Below, one piece after another: positions 1-5,995 of a DNA stretch of 5,995 nt; positions within the stretch are counted from its first letter, which is position 1; every line of letters begins with the position of its first letter. The notes under the pieces are model-generated. The model was not told the DNA's origin. It ran no database searches and was given only the letters and a program-made list of their open reading frames with translations. Source of the stretch: Paracoccaceae bacterium. GTDB taxonomy: Bacteria > Pseudomonadota > Alphaproteobacteria > Rhodobacterales > Rhodobacteraceae. The DNA lies in contig DLZA01000031.1 in NCBI GenBank assembly GCA_003447515.1, forward strand, positions 1-5,995, written 5' to 3'. The position numbers and the translations under genes were made by a program.

Positions 1-2510
1 AGAACATTCCCGGACAATAGCAATTCCGCGAGCGGGTTCTGCACCGCCTTTTGAATTACACGCTTGAGCGGCCGCGCACCATATACTGGGTCGTATCCCT
101 GATCCGCCAGCCAAGTTTTTGCTGCCTCATTTAAATCAAGAGCAATATCACGTCCTTGTAGTCGATGTTCTAGAATTTCTAACTGAATGTTTACGATTCC
201 ATCCATATTATTTCTGCTCAACCGATTAAACAAAACGATCTCATCCAAACGATTAATGAATTCGGGACGAAAATGCTCCCGTAACGCACCCATTACATCA
301 GCCTTAGCGACTTCAGAATCGACGCCATCTGGCAACTGGCTCAGCGCTTGGCTGCCAAGATTCGATGTCAAAATGATAATTGTTTGTTTGAAATCTACAG
401 TCCGCCCATGCCCATCGGTAAGAACCCCATCATCAAGCACTTGCAATAAAACATTAAACACATCTGGGTGTGCCTTTTCCACTTCATCAAACAGCACGAC
501 TTGGTAAGGCCGGCGGCGCACAGGTTCGGTAAGACTTCCACCTTCGTCATAACCAACGTAACCAGGAGGCGCTCCAATCAACCGAGAAACGGAATGCTTC
601 TCCATGAACTCCGACATATCGATCCGCACCATGGCGGAATCGTCATCAAACAAAAACTCCGCCAATGCCTTAGTCAATTCGGTTTTACCAACACCAGTTG
701 GCCCCAGAAACAGGAATGACCCTTGCGGACGGTTTTCATCTGACAGACCTGCACGCGACCGCCGCACAGCGTTTGAGACAGCGGTTACAGCATCAAACTG
801 CCCTACCACTCGCTTGCTTAGCTCAGCCTCCATACGCAACAATTTCTCACGCGTGCCTTCCAACATTTTATCTACTGGAATACCTGTCCAACGCTCGACA
901 ATGCTTGCGATATGTTCGGGCCGCACGGCCTCTTCAACCATCACGTCATCCTCACGACCCTCAGCTTCTATCAATTTCTTCTCCAGGTCCGGAATCACAC
1001 CATACTGCAACTCACCCATTTTGGCCAAATCAACAGCTCGCCGTGCCGTTTCAAATTGCACACGTGCGGCATCAAGCTCTTCCTTGATACCACGTGCACC
1101 TGCCAACTTATCCCTCTCTGCCTGCCACGTGGTTGTCATATTCACAGATTCTTCCTGCAAATAAGCCACCTCTTTTTTTAAGGTTTTTAACCGTTCTTTA
1201 GATGCTGGGTCCTTCTCAGATTTCAACGCCTCAACCTCAATCTGCTTTTGCAACAGTTCTCGATCAATCGCGTCAAGAGCTTCTGGCTTAAAATCCACTA
1301 CCATCCGCAAACGTGCCGCCGCTTCGTCCATCAAATCAATAGCTTTATCAGGCAAGAACCGATCCGTAATGTAACGATTAGACAGGTTCGCCGCCGAAAC
1401 CAATGCACTGTCAGAAATCCGAATTCCATGGTGCACTTCGTATTTCTCCTTGATCCCTCGTAAAATGGAAATTGTATCCACAACAGTCGGTTCTTGTACC
1501 ACAACAGGCTGAAACCGCCGAGCAAGTGCTGCGTCCTGTTCCACGTGTTTGCGATATTCATCTAGCGTCGTTGCGCCGACACAGTGCAACTCTCCCCGCG
1601 CCAGCGCAGGCTTCAGCAGGTTTGACGCATCCATAGCTCCCTCAGATTTGCCTGCACCAACCAGTGTGTGCATCTCATCAATGAACAAGATGATCTCACC
1701 CGCCGCCTCGGTTACTTCAGTCAGAATAGATTTCAAACGCTCCTCAAACTCACCACGATATTTTGCACCTGCAATTAACGCGCCCATATCGAGCGCCATT
1801 AACATTTTATTTTCCAAACTTTCAGGCACATCTCCATTGATGATCCTTAATGCTAGACCTTCCGCAATTGCAGTTTTACCTACGCCAGGCTCACCAATCA
1901 AAACTGGGTTATTTTTAGTCCGGCGACTTAGCACCTGCATTGCGCGACGAATTTCTTCATCCCGCCCAATTATTGGATCAATCTTCCCGTTTCGCGCAGC
2001 AGCCGTAAGATCACGAGCGTATTTCTTCAGCGCATCATAGCCATCTTCTGCGCTAGCGCTATCAGCCGTCCGGCCTTTTCGAAGATCATTGATGGCAGCA
2101 TTCAGCGCCTGCGCAGAGATATTCCCAGTCTTTAAAATAGTTGCCGCATCCGATTTCACAATTACCAACGCCATTAACATCCGCTCGACAGGCACATAAC
2201 TATCACCTGCCTTCTGTGCTAAGTTCTCAGCTTCACCAATGACCTTCGCTGTTTGCCCATCAATATAGACTTGTCCGGCAACGCCAGATACTTTCGGCAT
2301 CTTTGCCAAATTTGCGTCTAAATTCTGTACAATCTGCGTAGGATCACCACCCGCTACCTTTATTATATTTGCCGCAAACCCTTCACCGTCATCAAGCAAG
2401 GCCTTTAACAGATGTTGGGGCGTAAAACGCTGGTGATCTTCGCGCATCGCTATGGTCTGGGCCGATTGAATCATCCCCCGAGACCGTTCAGTGAATTTTT
2501 CCAAATTCAT
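1..2510 (-). CDS. clpB: ATP-dependent disaggregase ClpB (Hsp100/AAA+), C-terminus cut by window edge
   Basis: ClpB is a cytoplasmic hexameric AAA+ machine that threads aggregated proteins through its pore and works with DnaK/DnaJ/GrpE. Seen here: 836 complete codons from ATG at 2510 with no stop before the left edge. The N-terminal Clp repeat domain spans residues about 1-145. NBD1 has Walker A GEPGVGKT at 206-213, pore-loop Tyr251 in KYRGEFEER, and Walker B FIDE ending at Glu279. The coiled-coil M domain spans about 410-525, with Tyr503 in ELQYG. NBD2 has Walker A GPTGVGKT at 603-610, pore-loop Tyr651 in GYVGYDEGG, Walker B LFDE ending at Glu676, and sensor-2 Arg813 in GARPLKR. As I recall the E. 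coli protein (857 residues), NBD1 and M-domain numbering is identical and NBD2 is shifted by two, so about 20-35 residues are missing. The M domain excludes ClpA and ClpC. No frameshift or lost catalytic residue was seen. The start is supported by a strong Shine-Dalgarno and by alignment to the family N-terminus. Confidence 0.98.
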   Translation of the reverse strand, partial: MNLEKFTERSRGMIQSAQTIAMREDHQRFTPQHLLKALLDDGEGFAANIIKVAGGDPTQIVQNLDANLAKMPKVSGVAGQVYIDGQTAKVIGEAENLAQKAGDSYVPVERMLMALVIVKSDAATILKTGNISAQALNAAINDLRKGRTADSASAEDGYDALKKYARDLTAAARNGKIDPIIGRDEEIRRAMQVLSRRTKNNPVLIGEPGVGKTAIAEGLALRIINGDVPESLENKMLMALDMGALIAGAKYRGEFEERLKSILTEVTEAAGEIILFIDEMHTLVGAGKSEGAMDASNLLKPALARGELHCVGATTLDEYRKHVEQDAALARRFQPVVVQEPTVVDTISILRGIKEKYEVHHGIRISDSALVSAANLSNRYITDRFLPDKAIDLMDEAAARLRMVVDFKPEALDAIDRELLQKQIEVEALKSEKDPASKERLKTLKKEVAYLQEESVNMTTTWQAERDKLAGARGIKEELDAARVQFETARRAVDLAKMGELQYGVIPDLEKKLIEAEGREDDVMVEEAVRPEHIASIVERWTGIPVDKMLEGTREKLLRMEAELSKRVVGQFDAVTAVSNAVRRSRAGLSDENRPQGSFLFLGPTGVGKTELTKALAEFLFDDDSAMVRIDMSEFMEKHSVSRLIGAPPGYVGYDEGGSLTEPVRRRPYQVVLFDEVEKAHPDVFNVLLQVLDDGVLTDGHGRTVDFKQTIIILTSNLGSQALSQLPDGVDSEVAKADVMGALREHFRPEFINRLDEIVLFNRLSRNNMDGIVNIQLEILEHRLQGRDIALDLNEAAKTWLADQGYDPVYGARPLKRVIQKAVQNPLAELLLSGNV

Positions 2511-2516
2511 GGTCTT

Positions 2517-2524
2517 CTCCTTTT
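2517..2524 (-). promoter_or_regulatory. Shine-Dalgarno of clpB
   Basis: AAAAGGAG on the minus strand, with its AGGAG core six bases before the ATG at 2510. This is a near-ideal ribosome-binding site and it fixes the clpB start. The next in-frame Met (residue 13) would lose the start of the N-domain. Confidence 0.9.
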
Positions 2525-2546
2525 GTAAGCGCCGGCTTTTAGATGA

Positions 2547-2567
2547 GACGCCCTACATAGGCACGTC
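2547..2567 (-). promoter_or_regulatory. Hairpin in the clpB leader
   Basis: On the minus strand the leader reads GACG-TG-CCT-ATGT-AGG-G-CGTC. This can fold into a stem of four plus three base pairs, with a small asymmetric internal loop and a four-base apical loop. It lies between the predicted transcription start (about 2580) and the ribosome-binding site. An outer pairing of AGATG (part of the promoter end, around 2583-2587) with CATCT (2541-2545) is also possible if transcription starts early enough. The hairpin does not cover the Shine-Dalgarno itself. Any role in heat-responsive translation or mRNA stability is inference. Confidence 0.35.
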
Positions 2568-2585
2568 AGGTTGCAGGCCTTACAT

Positions 2586-2617
2586 CTCAAATAGGAACCA
2601 AAATGCCTCACGACAAG
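2586..2617 (-). promoter_or_regulatory. RpoH (sigma-32) type heat-shock promoter of clpB
   Basis: On the minus strand, CTTG (2614-2617), an 18-base spacer and CCTATTTGAG (2586-2595) match every fixed position of the alphaproteobacterial heat-shock promoter consensus CTTG-N17/18-CYTATNTNNG. Transcription should start near 2580, giving a leader of about 70 bases. The location directly upstream of clpB, a classic RpoH-regulon gene, supports the call. No CIRCE inverted repeat (the HrcA operator) was seen, so control is likely through RpoH alone. The match is read from the sequence; activity is inferred. Confidence 0.85.
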
Positions 2618-2621
2618 AGGC
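2605..2621 (-). terminator. Possible weak terminator hairpin behind the MFS operon
   Basis: On the minus strand GCCTC-TTGTCGT-GAGGC forms a five-pair stem with a seven-base loop, followed by ATTTTGGTT. It begins 44 bases past the stop of the upstream MFS gene, where an operon terminator would be expected. The stem is short and the T-tract is broken by GG, so termination would be weak and some read-through into clpB is plausible. The hairpin overlaps the -35 box of the clpB heat-shock promoter, so one stretch may serve both purposes or the pairing may be chance. Confidence 0.35.
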
Positions 2622-2664
2622 GCCAAGACTTTGCGCTTCAATGTTCCCTAGGCACGTAAAGTAG

Positions 2665-3846
2665 TCAGCCTTCGTTGCGCCCATCACGGCTAAAGGCGTA
2701 AACTATACACCCCAACAGCAGCGCACAGCCAAAAAAACCGAACAGCACCTGGTGTGCCGCCACAGGCTCAAGCCTAATAGCAGCCTCGTTATAGACACGC
2801 CCAGATAGTGATTGGAAAACCCCAACACCACCAATCCCAAACAGGTTCAACAAAGTTACACCACGTCCCATAAGATGTTCAGGAAAAAACGTTTTCGCAT
2901 GCGCAATAATCACTACGAAGGTGCCAGCACTTAATCCAATCATGGCCAGTAACATTGCCGATACGGCGATTGAATTGCCTGCAAAAAGAATCAATAATCC
3001 AATGCTTATCACACCACACACATTCCCACCCAGAACGATCGCTTTACGAGAGGCAATGAGGCGGTCAAGCGGCCCAAAGATGAAATTCCCTGCTGCCATC
3101 GCGACACTCATTACCAATGTTACCAAACCAATACTCGCAGCACTGGCTGCAAAGACCTCGTTCAAATATGGTCCAGCCCATAATCCGCGTAACCCAGCCG
3201 CTGGTACATAATTTACTGTCATAATCGCCAAAATCGGCCAGATCACAGGCATTTTTAACAAATCGAGTACCGAACCTGATCCACTGCCGTCTACCTTTTC
3301 CGGATCGCGCACAAACAAAAACGCAGCCACCGCAACTAACAATGTCACGCTTGCTAGCACCCACATAGTCCCACGCCAGCCAAAAGTTTCAACCGCCATG
3401 CTCATGGGCAAGGAACTCCCAATATTTCCGAGGTTCCCGATCCCAAGCGTTACCCCCGCCAACGTCGCAAAAACAGCAGGCAAATAAGACCGCGCAAAAA
3501 TATAGTAACTCGCCATCAGCACCGGCGCGCACCCAAAGCCAATCAATCCCATCGCAACTGAGATATGCCAAGGCACACTCGCCATCGCAAAAACCACTGC
3601 GCCTCCCGCACCACCCATAGCGAACATGACGCTAGAAGTCAGACGTGGTCCAATCCTATCCAACAGTTCTCCAATAGGGATCTGCATACACGCAAACACC
3701 AAAAACCAAACACCGCTCGCCAAAGCTAAATCCGCAGGCGTAGCACCAATACTCGCCTCTAACTCAGGAGCCATTACGGCCAAAAACGCACGGTAAAACT
3801 GACTTAATACATAAGCCAGTACCAAGGATATAATCCCAGCATTCAT
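2665..3846 (-). CDS. Major facilitator superfamily transporter, substrate unknown
   Basis: Inner-membrane secondary transporter of 393 residues with about twelve hydrophobic segments in the usual 6+6 arrangement. The central cytoplasmic loop is at about 180-200 (RDPEKVDGSGSGS). The loop between helices 2 and 3 carries a degenerate MFS motif A, GELLDRIGPR, at 59-68. Helix 1 contains the polar and aromatic stretch SQFYRAF at 15-21. The antiporter motif C seen in drug exporters is not evident, so drug export is not indicated. Substrate and direction cannot be told from the sequence. The ATG at 3846 has AAGGG nine bases upstream, overlapping the stop codon of the preceding transporter gene; only 12 bases separate the two, so they are almost surely one operon with coupled translation. 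The C-terminus (SRDGRNEG) is short and polar, and there is no signal peptide apart from helix 1. Length is normal for the family and nothing is broken. Confidence 0.92.
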   Translation of the reverse strand: MNAGIISLVLAYVLSQFYRAFLAVMAPELEASIGATPADLALASGVWFLVFACMQIPIGELLDRIGPRLTSSVMFAMGGAGGAVVFAMASVPWHISVAMGLIGFGCAPVLMASYYIFARSYLPAVFATLAGVTLGIGNLGNIGSSLPMSMAVETFGWRGTMWVLASVTLLVAVAAFLFVRDPEKVDGSGSGSVLDLLKMPVIWPILAIMTVNYVPAAGLRGLWAGPYLNEVFAASAASIGLVTLVMSVAMAAGNFIFGPLDRLIASRKAIVLGGNVCGVISIGLLILFAGNSIAVSAMLLAMIGLSAGTFVVIIAHAKTFFPEHLMGRGVTLLNLFGIGGVGVFQSLSGRVYNEAAIRLEPVAAHQVLFGFFGCALLLGCIVYAFSRDGRNEG

Positions 3847-3855
3847 GATAATATG

Positions 3856-3865
3856 CCCTTACCTT
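3856..3865 (-). promoter_or_regulatory. Shine-Dalgarno of the downstream MFS gene, overlapping the upstream stop codon
   Basis: AAGGTAAGGG on the minus strand contains the TAA stop of the Bcr-type gene (3859-3861) and supplies AAGGG nine bases before the ATG at 3846. This arrangement is typical of translational coupling: ribosomes ending the first gene can restart on the second. Confidence 0.7.
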
Positions 3866-5079
3866 ACTAGAGGCTCGACTGCTCGCACATACAAGGCAGA
3901 AATCAAACCCAAAACACTCACCACCATCAAAATAAACATCAATACAAACGCACCAGTAGCTTGGGTAAGAACTGCGCCCGTTAGGAACGTTAAAAACGAC
4001 CCCACCGCCACCACGAATGCTCCAGACAAACCAGAAGCACTGCCTGCTAAATCTGGTCGCACTGACATTGCTCCGGAATTACTAGCAGGCAAAGTAAGCC
4101 CGTTACCCACGCCTATAAATATAACAGATCCAAACAATATGACAGGATGCATGTAGCTCAAAGATATCAACGAAAGCCCAGCTCCCACGCCAAGAACCGT
4201 GATTGTCCGCCCAGCTACCATCATAGTGCCAAGCGAATATCGCAACACAAATCGCCCCGTAAAATAGTTTCCAACGACAAAGCCACCAGTGATTGTACCC
4301 ATACCAATTCCAACCTGCGTGGGCGTAAGACCGAAGATCACTTCGCCAACCAACGGAGCTCCTGCTAAAAACACATAAAATGCTCCCACTGAAAAGGACT
4401 GACACAACACATGACCCCAGAATAGACCAGAACCAAACAACTCTGGATAGGTCTTAAATTGTTTGAAAAATGTCTCTGATGGCCTGACATTGGTTTCTCC
4501 CAAATCGATCCATGCAACCACAAACACAGCAACACCCAACAATGCGAAAACTAGAAACGTCATGCGCCAACCGAAGGCCTGATCGATTACTCCACCCAAA
4601 ACAGGCCCTAACATCGGCGCAAGTGCCATAACCATTGCCACATAGCCCATCATCCGCGCCGCCTCGTGTGGCGGGGCCATGTCGCGAATGACAGCACGGC
4701 TCAACGCCATCCCCGCAATCACCGCGCCTTGCAGCATACGACATACCAAAAAGACACCAATATTTGGGGCAATCCAACACCCGACGGACGCCACAGAAAA
4801 AATCGCCATACCCACCAAAAGAATGGGCCTACGTCCCCAGCGATCCGAGAGAGGGCCCATAATGATTTGCAACACTGCTGAGATTCCAAGATAACCAGAA
4901 ACTGACAGACTCACGATCCAATATGCAGTCCCAAATTCATGGGAAATATTGGACAGCGACGGCAGAAACATATTCAGCGATAGCACTGATATTGCCGTCA
5001 AAATAACCAGTGTTAAAAAGTGTGGCGGTGCCTTAGCTGAAAAAAACAAATAACAATTCCATAAAGTATGAAGCCCCAT
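3859..5079 (-). CDS. Bcr/CflA-type multidrug efflux MFS transporter (DHA1 family)
   Basis: Probable inner-membrane drug:H+ antiporter of 406 residues (from ATG 5079) with about twelve membrane segments. Helix 1 ends in NMFLPSL (36-42), the Bcr-like form. Motif A is GPLSDRWGRRP at 75-85 between helices 2 and 3. Motif B is CRMLQGAVIAGMALSRAVIRD at about 113-133 in helix 4. The antiporter motif C is APMLGPVLGG at 154-163 in helix 5. The central loop is at about 193-212. These motifs are those of the 12-helix drug exporters. Bcr in E. coli exports bicyclomycin and other compounds, but the substrate here is unknown. The frame is open upstream to TTG 5160, and ATG 5133 with AAGG five bases before it is a real alternative start (424 residues). 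ATG 5079 is preferred because it gives a normal short cytoplasmic N-terminus and leaves the palindrome at 5107-5130 outside the gene; its Shine-Dalgarno (AGAAG at 5088-5092) is weak. It is the first gene of the two-gene operon. Confidence 0.9.
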   Translation of the reverse strand: MGLHTLWNCYLFFSAKAPPHFLTLVILTAISVLSLNMFLPSLSNISHEFGTAYWIVSLSVSGYLGISAVLQIIMGPLSDRWGRRPILLVGMAIFSVASVGCWIAPNIGVFLVCRMLQGAVIAGMALSRAVIRDMAPPHEAARMMGYVAMVMALAPMLGPVLGGVIDQAFGWRMTFLVFALLGVAVFVVAWIDLGETNVRPSETFFKQFKTYPELFGSGLFWGHVLCQSFSVGAFYVFLAGAPLVGEVIFGLTPTQVGIGMGTITGGFVVGNYFTGRFVLRYSLGTMMVAGRTITVLGVGAGLSLISLSYMHPVILFGSVIFIGVGNGLTLPASNSGAMSVRPDLAGSASGLSGAFVVAVGSFLTFLTGAVLTQATGAFVLMFILMVVSVLGLISALYVRAVEPLVR

Positions 5080-5106
5080 TATCACGGCTTCTGAACCCCT
5101 ACAAAT

Positions 5107-5130
5107 GCATAAAACAATTTGTTTATATGC
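5107..5130. promoter_or_regulatory. Imperfect palindrome, candidate operator for the Bcr-type gene
   Basis: The plus strand reads GCAT-A-AAACAA-T-TTGTTT-AT-ATGC: a perfect inner AAACAA/TTGTTT repeat around one central base, flanked by outer GCAT/ATGC arms that are out of register by one base. It lies 27 bases upstream of the preferred start of the Bcr-type gene and overlaps a possible -10 box for that gene (TATAAA on the minus strand at 5122-5127). Drug-efflux genes are often controlled by TetR- or MarR-type repressors binding such sites, but no regulator gene is in this window. The symmetry is visible; its role is inferred. Confidence 0.4.
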
Positions 5131-5140
5131 CATCCATACC

Positions 5141-5169
5141 TTGACACCGTCCCGGCACAAACGCTAACC
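5141..5169 (+). promoter_or_regulatory. Candidate sigma-70 type promoter of pyrF
   Basis: A perfect -35 TTGACA (5141-5146) is followed after 17 bases by CTAACC (5164-5169), a poor -10 box. Strong -35 boxes with weak -10 boxes are common in alphaproteobacteria. The predicted start near 5176 would leave a leader of about 22 bases before ATG 5198. The leader is too short for a UTR-based pyrimidine sensor or attenuator. Confidence 0.5.
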
Positions 5170-5185
5170 GAGCCGGAGCCGCAAC

Positions 5186-5189
5186 AGGA
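5186..5189 (+). promoter_or_regulatory. Shine-Dalgarno of pyrF
   Basis: AGGA lies eight bases before ATG 5198, a normal spacing. Together with the conserved N-terminal strand beginning a few residues later, it supports this start. Confidence 0.7.
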
Positions 5190-5197
5190 TTCAAATT

Positions 5198-5893
5198 ATG
5201 ACGTCAGATGACCGCCTTATCGTTGCTCTCGACGTTCCCAATATGCTCGATGGACTGAAAATCGCTGACCGACTAGGCGATAGCGTTTCCTTCTATAAGA
5301 TTGGTCTTGGAATGCTAACAGGTGGCGGCCTTGCTCTCGCAAATGAGCTGAAAGAACGTGGTAAACGCATCTTCCTCGACATGAAATTTTTTGACATTGG
5401 AACAACAGTTGAGCGTGCTGTTGCTGGTATAGCACAATATGACCTCGATTTTTTGACAGTCCATGGCGACCCTCATGTTGTCCGCGCTGCCATTGCAGGA
5501 TGCAGCAATACAGACTTGAAAATACTCGCCGTCACAATCTTAACCTCACTTGATCGCAGCGATCTCGATGACTGTCTTATCCAATCTGGCGAAATCCAGT
5601 CACTCGTGATAAGCCGAGCGCGCCTTGCACTCGCGGCTGGGGCTGATGGCGTAATCGCCTCCCCACAGGAAGCCGCACTGATCCGTGCATTGCCTGAAGC
5701 AAACAACAAACTGATCGTCACCCCAGGCGTTCGCCCAACTGGTACAGCTCCTGGCGATCAGAAACGCATTGCGACACCGGTTTCTGCGATTAATAATGGT
5801 GCAGATCACATCGTGGTTGGTCGTCCCATTATTCAGGCAAACGATCCCGCTCAGGCAGCAAAAGCGATTATCGCAGAACTTGCTAAAATTTAG
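5198..5893 (+). CDS. pyrF: Orotidine 5'-phosphate decarboxylase
   Basis: Catalyses the last step of de novo UMP synthesis, decarboxylating OMP to UMP in the cytoplasm, as a cofactor-free TIM-barrel dimer. The 231-residue length is normal for the bacterial PyrF family. The first strand LIVALDVPN carries Asp12. FYKIG carries Lys34. The catalytic block FLDMKFFDIGTTV carries Asp61, Lys63 and Asp66. TVHGDPHVVRAA at 87-98 is typical of alphaproteobacterial forms. The phosphate-binding end has VTPGVRP at 174-180, GDQKRI at 186-191 and VVGRPI at 206-211 with Arg209. The Lys34-Asp61-Lys63-Asp66 charge network is complete, so the enzyme should be active. Relative to E. coli, the block has FFDIGTT in place of FHDIPNT; I regard this as a lineage variant rather than damage. 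The gene is divergent from the transporter operon and appears to be transcribed alone; no clear intrinsic terminator follows it. Confidence 0.97.
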   Translation: MTSDDRLIVALDVPNMLDGLKIADRLGDSVSFYKIGLGMLTGGGLALANELKERGKRIFLDMKFFDIGTTVERAVAGIAQYDLDFLTVHGDPHVVRAAIAGCSNTDLKILAVTILTSLDRSDLDDCLIQSGEIQSLVISRARLALAAGADGVIASPQEAALIRALPEANNKLIVTPGVRPTGTAPGDQKRIATPVSAINNGADHIVVGRPIIQANDPAQAAKAIIAELAKI

Positions 5894-5937
5894 GTAAATA
5901 AAAAAATTGGAAGTGTGACCTTTAGCGATCGGAAAAA

Positions 5938-5971
5938 TTGTGGTCCCTCCCCAAAAGTTGAGCAACCACAA
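5938..5971 (-). terminator. Inverted repeat past pyrF, possible terminator for a gene entering from the right
   Basis: TTGTGGT (5938-5944) and ACCACAA (5965-5971) are exact inverted repeats around a 20-base loop. Read on the minus strand the stem is followed by TTTTT (the stem end plus 5933-5937), the shape of an intrinsic terminator for a leftward gene beyond the window. Read on the plus strand it is followed by AAAG, so it is not a convincing pyrF terminator. The large loop weakens the call. The rest of 5894-5995 is AT-rich and holds no gene that I can support. Confidence 0.3.
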
Positions 5972-5995
5972 AAGTTTGGGATTAAGACTTTACTT

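Noticed and set aside
604..1164. Long open frame of 186 codons on the plus strand
   Set aside because: It lies wholly antisense to clpB, is rich in Ser/Arg/Thr as expected from reversed codons, and has no recognisable domain; clpB is unbroken here.
1549..2040. Open frame of 163 codons on the plus strand
   Set aside because: Antisense to the NBD1 region of clpB; a composition shadow of a conserved gene with no domain or ribosome-binding site of note.
2511..2664. CIRCE element (HrcA operator) in front of clpB
   Set aside because: I looked for the TTAGCACTC-N9-GAGTGCTAA inverted repeat and found nothing resembling it.
3845..4156. Thr/Pro/Lys-rich open frame on the plus strand, starting next to the MFS gene junction
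   Set aside because: Antisense to the C-terminal helices of the Bcr-type transporter; the low-complexity composition reflects reversed hydrophobic codons.
5600..5971. Open frame of 123 codons on the minus strand over the pyrF 3' half
   Set aside because: It overlaps conserved pyrF codons in antisense, has Cys/Trp-rich shadow composition, and no family resemblance.
1..5995. New defence system, mobile element, CRISPR array or RNA gene
   Set aside because: All long frames that pass as genes belong to known housekeeping or transport families; no repeats in array, no transposase, no attachment site and no tRNA or rRNA-like sequence was seen.

Overview
The window looks like a stretch of ordinary chromosome from an alphaproteobacterium, most likely a Rhodobacterales (Roseobacter-type) lineage of moderate GC. 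Three things suggest this. A heat-shock promoter of the alphaproteobacterial type, CTTG-N18-CYTATNTNNG, lies in front of clpB. The ClpB and PyrF proteins use alphaproteobacterial wording, such as DMKFFDIGTTV and GDPHVVRAA in PyrF. The Bcr-type transporter also has an alphaproteobacterial style. The genus is not determined.

Layout from left to right: (1) Positions 1-2510, minus strand: clpB, the disaggregase, complete at its N-terminus and cut by the left edge after 836 codons, so only about the last 20-35 residues are missing. (2) Positions 2511-2664: a gap of about 150 bp holding the clpB ribosome-binding site, a leader hairpin, the heat-shock promoter, and a small hairpin that overlaps the -35 box and may end the upstream operon. 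(3) Positions 2665-5079, minus strand: two tandem genes for 12-helix major facilitator transporters. The first transcribed is of the Bcr/CflA drug-efflux type and the second is of unknown substrate. They are separated by 12 bp, and the Shine-Dalgarno sequence of the second overlaps the stop codon of the first. (4) Positions 5080-5197: a divergent intergenic region with an imperfect palindrome near the Bcr-type gene and a TTGACA-type promoter for pyrF. (5) Positions 5198-5893, plus strand: complete pyrF, orotidine 5'-phosphate decarboxylase. (6) Positions 5894-5995: non-coding, AT-rich, with one inverted repeat.

Functionally, the window is a junction of three unrelated units: protein quality control (clpB, heat-shock regulated), a two-gene export or uptake operon, and de novo pyrimidine synthesis (pyrF). 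The two MFS genes and clpB point the same way, but the promoter in front of clpB argues that clpB is transcribed on its own under stress, perhaps with some read-through from the transporters.

I found no mobile element, CRISPR array, RNA gene, toxin-antitoxin pair or obvious new system. The points most worth a second look are regulatory: the overlap of heat-shock promoter and hairpin, the clpB leader, and the palindrome in front of the Bcr-type gene.
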